Shown here: positions 8,102 through 14,650 of the stretch, piece by piece
Numbering within the stretch: position 1 is the stretch's first letter
Layout of the letters: each line of letters starts with the position of its first letter
Assembly: GCA_022451235.1 (NCBI GenBank)
Contig: JAKUOA010000013.1
Span: 1 to 32,934 of the forward strand
DNA: 32,934 nucleotides
Reading direction: 5' to 3'
Origin: Candidatus Thalassarchaeum sp.
GTDB taxonomy: Archaea; Thermoplasmatota; Poseidoniia; Poseidoniales; Thalassarchaeaceae
The notes under the pieces: generated by a model
What the model was told of the DNA's origin: nothing
Databases searched by the model: none
The model's input: the letters and a program-made list of their open reading frames with translations, nothing else
Position numbers and translations under genes: made by a program

Positions 8102-8514
8102 TTGAGAGTCAATTTGGAAAGGCCTTCTCGCATCCAGTCAGGGACTGTTATCTTCTTCTTCACATCACTCATATCAACACATACAGTAACTTGATCTGCA
8201 GACCAACAAAGAGTTCCGTTTTGATTTCTAAATTCAATTCTCCAAGTGATTGAAGTTTCTCCAATTTTTGGAACTGTAATTGTACAATCTACTGTGTCGC
8301 CATATGCTAATGGGTGGCGGAAATTTGCTTCTGAGTGAACAAGTGGAAATCCTATCTTGTGCTCTCTCAGAATTTCGTTGTAATGCATACCGCAGGAGTA
8401 CTCCCAAGATTCTTCGTAAAATCTGTGAGCTAGGTCCCAAAATTGAGGATAGTAGACTATCTTGGCCATATCGACCATCGGGAAGTCGATTCGCCTACTC
8501 GAGGTAAAAGCCAT
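8098..8514 (-). CDS. Hotdog-fold acyl-CoA thioesterase (4HBT/YbgC type)
   Basis: This 138-residue protein fits the 4-hydroxybenzoyl-CoA thioesterase family, which hydrolyses acyl-CoA thioesters. The N-terminal block IDFPMVDMAKIVYYPQFWDL corresponds to the family's catalytic loop and helix, with Asp15 at the usual catalytic position. Later segments (FPLVHSEANFRHPLAYGDTV, then ITWRIEFRNQNGTLCW) match the typical strand pattern. The substrate cannot be assigned. It is cytoplasmic and of normal length. The start ATG lies 23 bases from the divergent start of the small membrane protein at 8538, so the two share a short promoter region. Confidence 0.88.
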   Translation of the reverse strand: MAFTSSRRIDFPMVDMAKIVYYPQFWDLAHRFYEESWEYSCGMHYNEILREHKIGFPLVHSEANFRHPLAYGDTVDCTITVPKIGETSITWRIEFRNQNGTLCWSADQVTVCVDMSDVKKKITVPDWMREGLSKLTLN

Positions 8515-8537
8515 GTATCGCCATAGGTGCCAGAGAG

Positions 8538-8822
8538 ATGAATATGCCGACTAATACGAAGTTTAAGACATCTACAATTAGTGCCGTAATTCTTGCACTA
8601 ATTTCAGGAATTATTCTAATCTCTTCGATTGTTGCTATTTCTTCTTCCAATGATGAAACTCCTTCTGCGGGGCCGATGGCGATAACCGATGGTTGTTGTT
8701 ATGGTGGGCTAGGATTAATTCTATCTTGCTTTATTTTTTCAATTGCGGCGCTCGTTCAAATTGGTGGACTATTCTTTTTGAATAATCAGAACGAAGTTGA
8801 AATGATACCACCGAAAGAGTAG
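8538..8822 (+). CDS. Small two-helix membrane protein, unknown
   Basis: This 94-residue protein has two hydrophobic segments, about residues 13-34 (AVILALISGIILISSIVAI) and 55-80 (GGLGLILSCFIFSIAALVQ), joined by a short polar loop containing a Cys-Cys pair (GCCYGG). The tail is polar. It is probably an integral membrane protein, but I do not recognise a family. The ATG at 8538 is preceded by CAGAGAG, a weak Shine-Dalgarno-like stretch. It ends 4 bases before the stop of the convergent esterase gene. Confidence 0.65.
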   Translation: MNMPTNTKFKTSTISAVILALISGIILISSIVAISSSNDETPSAGPMAITDGCCYGGLGLILSCFIFSIAALVQIGGLFFLNNQNEVEMIPPKE

Positions 8823-8826
8823 CTGC

Positions 8827-9882
8827 TTATTCTCCCCTAGTGTGAGAAAGCATCCATTGCATTATTTCCGGATCAGAATAGATTGCAAACCAACCCCCAT
8901 GTTCCCCGCCAACCACTGTTTGGAATTCAATCTCTGCACCAAGATTACTCAAATTTTCAGCCATCTGGGCGGCCATACTGTATTCTGAGGTGCTGTCATT
9001 TGTGCCGTGGCTCATCCATACCGGCAGATGAGCAATATCCTCTGCTAATGGTAAATATGAATATGGCTCATGATGAGGAGTCAGTGGCATAATTGCTGCA
9101 AAATAATCTGGAAGTGCAGCGGCTACGATGAATGTGCCTCTTCCTCCCATACTCAAACCAGTAAGGTACACTCTATCATCGTCGACATTCATATTTGCTT
9201 TAACGTCTTCAAGGACATCCAATGCCTTTTTTGGATCCCAGTCAATTTCCAATTTCGAGGGTCTAACGATGATGTATCTGTCATCATCCGGGATATGGAA
9301 ATTATTTGTCATCATGTTGTTGAAAAATACCGAATCAAGCAATTGACCGTGGAGATAAAGGAATAACGGATACTCATTGCTCGCATTATATCCAGCTGGA
9401 ACTTTTACCGAGTAAGTGTAGCCACACTCGTAATCAAGGCGATCATCAACGACTACTTCTGACTCATTGTCTAACTCTATTGAGGCGTATGAAATATCTG
9501 TCAAACCGTCGACAGCGAGCCATTGTCCGGCTTGAATCTCGGACCAAGATGAGGGGTTGACTGTCGAATTAAGACCCTCGGTAGCGGTTACATTACATGG
9601 AGGAACAGAGATTGGTCCGGTCTCTTCTCTTGGCCGCTCAGTCTCTTCTTCTGGTCTATCTGAATCAAAGGAACACTCTTCTCTTTCCTCAATCCATGTT
9701 CCTCCTCTCTCTTCACAATCCTCTGATGTGATTGACGTTGATTCATTGGTCTCTTCTAGTATATCTTCCCTATCAATATCTGAAATTGGGTCTGCGGATT
9801 CTTCTGGTTCGTCTTCTGAAGCACAGCCAACAAAACTGCAAGATAGTAGTAGAATAGTTAGAGCGAACGCTATACTTCGCAT
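8827..9882 (-). CDS. Secreted lipoprotein alpha/beta-hydrolase (esterase/peptidase-like)
   Basis: The protein is predicted to be exported and lipid-anchored: residues 1-20 form a signal peptide with lipobox SFVGC (Cys20), followed by an acidic Ser/Glu-rich linker to about residue 100. The catalytic part resembles phospholipase/PHB-depolymerase-like esterases, with an oxyanion segment FLYLHGQ, nucleophile motif GLSMGG (Ser244), a candidate acid in SHGTND (Asp296) and a candidate His in GGEHGGW (His328). The family cleaves esters or peptides; the natural substrate is unknown. I chose ATG at 9882 (351 residues) because an upstream in-frame start at 9993 would run through the tRNA-Arg gene and push the signal peptide inward. 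Confidence 0.88.
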   Translation of the reverse strand: MRSIAFALTILLLSCSFVGCASEDEPEESADPISDIDREDILEETNESTSITSEDCEERGGTWIEEREECSFDSDRPEEETERPREETGPISVPPCNVTATEGLNSTVNPSSWSEIQAGQWLAVDGLTDISYASIELDNESEVVVDDRLDYECGYTYSVKVPAGYNASNEYPLFLYLHGQLLDSVFFNNMMTNNFHIPDDDRYIIVRPSKLEIDWDPKKALDVLEDVKANMNVDDDRVYLTGLSMGGRGTFIVAAALPDYFAAIMPLTPHHEPYSYLPLAEDIAHLPVWMSHGTNDSTSEYSMAAQMAENLSNLGAEIEFQTVVGGEHGGWFAIYSDPEIMQWMLSHTRGE

Positions 9883-9949
9883 GTGTAGACGTGAATAATT
9901 TCCGTTATGTAGTATTGTATCGTGAAAAGTTCCCACATTTCGGTGAAAA

Positions 9950-10026
9950 TGGCGGACCCACCGCGATTCGAACACGGGTTTGAGGCTCCGCAAGCCCCAG
10001 TGATATCCAGGCTACACTATGGGTCC
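9950..10026 (-). tRNA. tRNA-Arg (anticodon GCG), CCA encoded
   Basis: Read on the minus strand, the sequence forms a cloverleaf: acceptor GGACCCA pairs with TGGGTCC, anticodon stem GGGGC pairs with GCCTC around loop TTGCGGA (anticodon GCG, codon CGC), and the T arm is CCGTG-TTCGAAT-CGCGG. The D stem is short (3 pairs). The discriminator base is G and the 3' CCA is encoded at 9950-9952. No intron is visible. It decodes one of the arginine CGN codons. Confidence 0.93.
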
Positions 10027-10050
10027 AGCGTGTTTTCGACCGATGACTTC

Positions 10051-10058
10051 TGTATAAC
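10051..10058 (-). promoter_or_regulatory. Probable TATA box for tRNA-Arg
   Basis: On the minus strand the sequence GTTATACA is centred about 27 bases before the first base of the tRNA (10026), the expected distance for an archaeal TATA box that starts transcription at or just before the mature 5' end. Confidence 0.55.
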
Positions 10059-10075
10059 CCCGACGGTGGGTAAAA

Positions 10076-10426
10076 TCACATTGAAAGGGGCAGAACAGTC
10101 TTCCAACGAGGCTCTGCGAGTTTCTTTGCATTAGGAGCAATCCTAGTATTCTTGGTCTTGTGAGTAAGAATTCCATGCATCCCCTCGACCGAAAATTTAA
10201 CTCTCAACTCGACCATTCTATCTCGCTCGGCTGCATTCATCTGGTCGTCATCTAAGTCTATGCTAGCGCCGGCTTCGTCTCCGGCATTTGTAATGCTCAA
10301 ACTGTTACCTTCCATACTCGCTCGAGGAGAGAAGTCGAAGTCGTCTGGATCGTTCATCAAAACATCGACGTCGACAATCAGTCGATTCCTTACCGAGGCC
10401 TTCTTGACTTCGATTGAACGTACCAT
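10076..10426 (-). CDS. Unknown small soluble protein
   Basis: I do not recognise this 116-residue protein. It begins with a short basic beta-like segment (MVRSIEVKKASVRNRLIVDV), has an acidic middle (DAGASIDLDDDQMNAAERDR) and ends with a second strand-rich block (MVELRVKFSVEG) and a basic tail. There is no signal peptide or membrane helix. The ATG at 10426 is preferred to the TTG just upstream; GGAAGG lies 7-8 bases before it. A perfect 7-pair inverted repeat (10427-10447) abuts the start codon. It follows the PKD lipoprotein gene by 54 bases on the same strand and may be co-transcribed. Confidence 0.62.
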   Translation of the reverse strand: MVRSIEVKKASVRNRLIVDVDVLMNDPDDFDFSPRASMEGNSLSITNAGDEAGASIDLDDDQMNAAERDRMVELRVKFSVEGMHGILTHKTKNTRIAPNAKKLAEPRWKTVLPLSM

Positions 10427-10480
10427 CAAAGCCTTCCAATGGCTTTGGGTTGAAAGGCCTTCTCCATCGAAAATGAGAGA

Positions 10481-11665
10481 TTATACGGTGACTTCACTGA
10501 CCCTTGGAATCATAATGATGTAATCTATAGTTAGAGTCCAGTCATTTCCTGGGTCTGGATCTACTTCGTCAATTAGAATATCTGGATCGCATTCATCGGC
10601 CGTAATTACCCAAATCCATTCACCTTGCCCGAACCTCGCTCCGGCCTCGTTGAGAAGCGACTGTTCTAGGCTATCCGAACTATCGGCACTTACCGTATAT
10701 CCGCTATCAGGCCAAGGATTCAAGTCGCCTCTGTCTATACTCGCTGTTGCATTTATTGTGACATTGTCATGGGAGGTCTGAGCACTTGTGGTCCAACCGG
10801 TCATTGGAATATTTAGTCGGAGTGTGAAATTATCTTCTGGCCATTGAATTGGTAGTAAATCTCGGTCGAGAACCAAGGTTGCATTGACCTGCATAATTCG
10901 AGCCCCATTGGTACGGGAACCAACTTCTCCGGGAATATGTTGGTGAGTGGTACTCTCGCCCTGTTCAGTATATCCTGACCATTCATAGGTTAGGTGTTGT
11001 TCTTCCCAAACCACATTGAACATTCGACTTACAACCATCAGGCTCCATATTTCTGTGCTTGTGGCGCCGTTATCGTCTACTACGGTTAGCGAACCTGTTT
11101 GGTTTCCAGAATCTGCATACATCACTTGAACAGAAGAAGACGTGGAATCTGCATCATTTGTTGGATCGCCATCGCCATTTCTGTCGAATCCAAGATCTAG
11201 GTCCCAGATGAATTCAACACCCCCTCCTTCTGAATCAAAGGATGCTGAGGCATCGATAGTCGCAGTCTGATTGGTACGAACATAGCCAGGTTTGTCGATT
11301 ACGATGGTTGGAGGCGAATTAACGAATATGGTTATCGATGCCCTATCGCTTTCTCCACGATCGTTGAAAACAACAACTTCAACGTCGTGGTTTCCGGCTT
11401 GAGTAAAAGTGTGGAAGGCGATGCCGGTGGTGGTCGTTCTCGTTTCTCCGTCTCCAAAGTCCCAAACATATTCGTCGATAATTGTCGGCGATGGTGTGCT
11501 TGAAGACCTGGCGTCAAAATTAACTGATTCACCTAGATTAATCGAGTTTTGATCTGCGGAAATTTCGGCAATAGGAGTCGTTGAAGCCAAGCCAGTGCAT
11601 CCTGCTAAAGAGGTAAGTAAGAGCAGGATGGATAGTGATACGGCTCGTCCGGCTTCTAACCCCAT
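10481..11665 (-). CDS. PKD-domain surface lipoprotein
   Basis: This 394-residue protein is predicted to be exported and anchored outside the membrane. It starts with a signal peptide and lipobox SLAGC (Cys23). Residues about 32-115 form a PKD domain with the signature WDFGDG at 68-73, and about 117-215 form a second, less regular PKD-like domain with a Ca-loop-like segment (DRNGDGDPTNDAD). The C-terminal 180 residues are strand-rich and unrecognised. PKD domains usually serve in adhesion or spacing on the cell surface. I chose ATG at 11665, because an ATG at 11719 would put 18 extra residues before the signal peptide. Its role and ligand are not evident. Confidence 0.87.
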   Translation of the reverse strand: MGLEAGRAVSLSILLLLTSLAGCTGLASTTPIAEISADQNSINLGESVNFDARSSSTPSPTIIDEYVWDFGDGETRTTTTGIAFHTFTQAGNHDVEVVVFNDRGESDRASITIFVNSPPTIVIDKPGYVRTNQTATIDASASFDSEGGGVEFIWDLDLGFDRNGDGDPTNDADSTSSSVQVMYADSGNQTGSLTVVDDNGATSTEIWSLMVVSRMFNVVWEEQHLTYEWSGYTEQGESTTHQHIPGEVGSRTNGARIMQVNATLVLDRDLLPIQWPEDNFTLRLNIPMTGWTTSAQTSHDNVTINATASIDRGDLNPWPDSGYTVSADSSDSLEQSLLNEAGARFGQGEWIWVITADECDPDILIDEVDPDPGNDWTLTIDYIIMIPRVSEVTV

Positions 11666-11756
11666 TATACAAATGGGGTAGAGAGAGACAAATAGGTATG
11701 ACGGATTTATTCCTGTCACCGATGAAGTTCAAGGAGGGTCTCCCATCCGTGAAGTC

Positions 11757-12572
11757 ATGGTCGGAGGTATGCTAACCGGATACAGGGTTCTCGGCTTCGA
11801 CCTAGAGACTACAGGATTGAACCCTCGAAGCGACCGAATTGTGCAATATGCATTGATTGGTAGTGACGTTGATGGTTCACATATTAACCAAACAGCTCTG
11901 GTAAATCCTCGTCGCTCAATACCTCCTGAATCTTCTCGAGTGCACGGCATTACTGACGAGGATGTGAAGGGAGAAAGTGAGTTTTCTGAACATCTTCCTG
12001 AATTAATCAAATTGATTTCTGACGCCGTTATAGTTGGGCATAATGTTTCAAGATTTGATTGGAGATTTCTTGAGTTGGAGTGTATGAGGGCGGGGTTCGA
12101 AGTCCCTGTGCCAAGAGCAATTATTGACACCCTGACCTTGGCTAGGAAACTGAAAATCCCTGGTCGTCACGCATTGGGATCTCTTTGCGCGCGTTACGAT
12201 ATCAACATCGCCCGCGCGCACAGTGCCGATGCGGACGCGGGTGCAACCCTGCTGTTACTTTGGTCGATGATGCAAAGTCATCCGAAGGAATTCAGAGGCG
12301 AACTGGATGAATTACAAGATATGCTATCTGGAAATCGAGGTAATAATGACAGGTTAGGCCCTAGTTTGGTTGATTTGGAGCCGGTCCAAGGTACAAATGG
12401 GAGATTACGCCATTCAGATCAAGGAATTGTCATCGCCTTCGGAAAGCACAAGGGCAGGACCTTACAAGAACTGAAGAAGGTCGACAAACGCTACTTGGAC
12501 TGGTTATCTTCGCCGTCTTCGCCAATTTCTTCAAAAACCGTATCAGAATTACTTCGTAACCAACGTGAGTAA
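11757..12572 (+). CDS. DnaQ-like 3'-5' exonuclease with ExoX-type C-terminal domain
   Basis: The protein is a DEDD-superfamily exonuclease, which removes nucleotides from 3' ends of DNA using two metal ions. Exo I is FDLETTGL (Asp15, Glu17), Exo II is VGHNVSRFDWRFL, and Exo III is AHSADADAGA with the HxxxxD spacing of the DEDDh group. The last 60 residues (IAFGKHKGRTLQELKKVDKR, then YLDWL) match the small domain found at the C-terminus of exodeoxyribonuclease X-like proteins. It is cytoplasmic and 271 residues long; an ATG at 11769 is an alternative start. The 3' end overlaps the convergent RecB-like nuclease gene by 82 bases, an unusually long overlap here. A repair role is inferred. Confidence 0.92.
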   Translation: MVGGMLTGYRVLGFDLETTGLNPRSDRIVQYALIGSDVDGSHINQTALVNPRRSIPPESSRVHGITDEDVKGESEFSEHLPELIKLISDAVIVGHNVSRFDWRFLELECMRAGFEVPVPRAIIDTLTLARKLKIPGRHALGSLCARYDINIARAHSADADAGATLLLLWSMMQSHPKEFRGELDELQDMLSGNRGNNDRLGPSLVDLEPVQGTNGRLRHSDQGIVIAFGKHKGRTLQELKKVDKRYLDWLSSPSSPISSKTVSELLRNQRE

Positions 12573-13783
12573 TCGCGGGCGTGCCCTTCGTTCATTGGAT
12601 TCCACGGTAATACCTCGCACCAATCACCAAGATGTGCAATTCGTCCATCCATTCTAGCGCTGCCAAGAAAAATAGCTCCTTCATGCCCAGAGTCAAGGAG
12701 TTCGGACAGATGTGCTAGGGCTTGATCACGAAGAACTGCGCCGAATTTATGATCTGAAGGGGCTAATTCCCCTTCATTGCCGATAGGTGGCATTCGTTGG
12801 AATAGAGCCGCTCCAGCCTCACGGTCAAATCGAATGACTTGGACCACCTCATCACGAAACATATGACCTGGTGAGAGTGTACCGTCACGACGAGCGGCCC
12901 ACCAAATTGGGCACCACGCTTTCCACTCACACCAGCCACACTGCTGGTCGCCAGGTGTGGCGGGAAGAGGTGTCTTGGAAGGGCGCATTCCTTCCCATGC
13001 CTCTAATGCCGATTCCAATACATCTGGGCCATCGGCTTGGTGAACTGTTTGGTTTGCAGAGTACCAGCCTTCTGCGACTACGGTTGGGTGATTGGGATTA
13101 TTCTGTTTCAATAAATCTCGATAGAACCTTAGTTGTCGACTAACTTTTTCATTTAGTGTGGGAGATGGTGGTTTACCGGTTTTCAAATCGGCTACAACCC
13201 AACCCCGCGACTCCCCATTTTCATCGATATCGGCTACCAATAAATCGAGTCGCCCCATTAACCGTCCACATTCTGAAACTAAAGTTCCTTCATTCGCCAA
13301 AACGATTGACTGTACCTCTTTCCAAGTTGCTACGCTAACTTCTGATAGGTTTTGAACTTCAACGTTGGATTTGCTAAATAGGATATTCAAGGCTCCGATA
13401 AGTCCGTCGTGGGCCTTGGTTATTTGTTCCTCCTTCCAACGAGGATGTCGAGGAGTTTCTAGAAAGTTATCTTTCTCGATTTGCCAATGTCTATCCAATA
13501 CTGCTTTGGCAGTGGCAGGAAGCCAGTCTGATTCATCATCTTCACGATCGGCTAAATCGAGATTACAGAGGTCTTCTACCGAATTGTGGACAGCATTACC
13601 CAAGGCCGCTGGCATGCTCGCCTTTCGAGGAAGGCCTTGACGAGAAAGCCAGTATTTTCGTGGACATTCTTCGTACCTATTCCAGGATGATGGAGACAAT
13701 TGGTGAGCGATAAAACCCTCTTCCGGTTCAGGGCTTGATTCGCTTCCTTCACCCGATGATTGCACCTCCTCTACCTCCGACAT
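12491..13783 (-). CDS. RecB/Cas4-like PD-(D/E)XK nuclease with Fe-S cysteines
   Basis: This 430-residue protein fits the RecB-type nuclease fold. The fold begins at LSPSSWNRYEECPRKYWL (Cys40). The catalytic core is GRLDLLVADI, then VVADLKTGKP (acidic-x-Lys), followed by RQLRFYR (the QxxxY-type motif). A downstream cysteine group CGWCEWKAWC (about Cys282, 285 and 291), together with Cys40, would bind a [4Fe-4S] cluster as in AddB and Cas4. No helicase domain and no CRISPR array accompany it here, so a repair or processing nuclease is more likely than a CRISPR one. The first 25 residues are acidic and disordered. Its start codon lies 20 bases from the divergent PAC2 start, and its end overlaps the exonuclease gene. 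Confidence 0.88.
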   Translation of the reverse strand: MSEVEEVQSSGEGSESSPEPEEGFIAHQLSPSSWNRYEECPRKYWLSRQGLPRKASMPAALGNAVHNSVEDLCNLDLADREDDESDWLPATAKAVLDRHWQIEKDNFLETPRHPRWKEEQITKAHDGLIGALNILFSKSNVEVQNLSEVSVATWKEVQSIVLANEGTLVSECGRLMGRLDLLVADIDENGESRGWVVADLKTGKPPSPTLNEKVSRQLRFYRDLLKQNNPNHPTVVAEGWYSANQTVHQADGPDVLESALEAWEGMRPSKTPLPATPGDQQCGWCEWKAWCPIWWAARRDGTLSPGHMFRDEVVQVIRFDREAGAALFQRMPPIGNEGELAPSDHKFGAVLRDQALAHLSELLDSGHEGAIFLGSARMDGRIAHLGDWCEVLPWNPMNEGHARDYSRWLRSNSDTVFEEIGEDGEDNQSK

Positions 13784-13802
13784 GCTATATCGAGAGAGGC
13801 CA

Positions 13803-14645
13803 ATGATTAACAGTATCTCGGTCGGTTACGGTTCAATGAGTGGGACACCCGTGGTCGCGGTAGATGATGAGTTGAATGCTGAGGGTGCTTTGGTAGTGAC
13901 ATGTTTTCCTTCTGCTGGATTCGTCAGTAGTATCGTTGCCCACTACCTAGTCGACCGTTTAGGACTGACCTTTGTAGGAGGGGCAAGAGGCGCCGGACTT
14001 CCTCCGGTTTGCCTAGTTCAGGAAGGGAAACCTTTGCCACCACTGCGATTCTATGCAGGTGAGCCAATCTGTCATATGGATAGGTGTGACAAAGTGGTAT
14101 TAATCGCCTCTGAAATTCAAGTAAACGCGGATTTGACACTTTCACTTGCGGATTCAATACTCGATTGGGTCGAGGCTAGCGGAGCGAGTCAGGTGATGAT
14201 GATTGATTCATTTTCACATGGCCCAGACCAAGCACATTCTATCTTTGATGATGATGAATCTGACGAATCGATGTTGGGGATTGGTTCTACAGATTCAGCA
14301 CAAGAAACACTTGAGCAACTCGGTGTTTCAAAACTCAAACACGGCGTCGTTGGAGGTATGAGTGGAGTAATGTTAGGTGAATGCCGAAGGAGAAGAATCG
14401 ACGCTATGGCCATCCTAGCAGAGTCCGGCGGTGATTTAGCAAATGGTGCAATACCAGATGCTCGAGCCGCAGCTCGAATTATCGAGAGGCTTGATGGTCT
14501 ACTTCCTGCAATCAAGTTAGATACAGAACCTCTACTAGAAGAAGCCCAGAGAATAGAAGAACAAATCAGGGAAATGATGGCAACTCAACTCAACCAATTG
14601 AAGATGGATAAACCTGGTGTTGAAAGCTCTGGAATGTACGGTTAA
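13803..14645 (+). CDS. PAC2-family protein (proteasome assembly chaperone-like), paralogue 2 with HbYX-type tail
   Basis: This is a second PAC2-family member, 280 residues, sharing the family pattern with the gene at 6239: GALVVTCFPSAGFVSSIVAH, QVMMIDSF, GVVGGMSGVMLGECRRRRID, AILAESGG and a PDARAAARIIE helix. The protein ends in Met-Tyr-Gly, which fits the hydrophobic-Tyr-X (HbYX) motif used by proteasome activators and by the archaeal PbaB-type factor to dock on the 20S core. A direct proteasome interaction is therefore a reasonable inference. I prefer the ATG at 13803, preceded by GAGAGG, over the ATG at 13782, which overlaps the divergent nuclease start. It converges with ligA, separated by 5 bases. 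Confidence 0.87.
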   Translation: MINSISVGYGSMSGTPVVAVDDELNAEGALVVTCFPSAGFVSSIVAHYLVDRLGLTFVGGARGAGLPPVCLVQEGKPLPPLRFYAGEPICHMDRCDKVVLIASEIQVNADLTLSLADSILDWVEASGASQVMMIDSFSHGPDQAHSIFDDDESDESMLGIGSTDSAQETLEQLGVSKLKHGVVGGMSGVMLGECRRRRIDAMAILAESGGDLANGAIPDARAAARIIERLDGLLPAIKLDTEPLLEEAQRIEEQIREMMATQLNQLKMDKPGVESSGMYG

Positions 14646-14650
14646 ATGCC

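Noticed and set aside
8827-9993. Longer version of the esterase gene beginning at 9993
   Set aside because: It would run through the 3' half of tRNA-Arg and bury a clear lipobox signal peptide 37 residues inside the protein; ATG at 9882 fits better.
12491-13783. Cas4-type role for the RecB-like nuclease
   Set aside because: No CRISPR array and no other cas gene is present in the window, and at 430 residues it is longer than Cas4.
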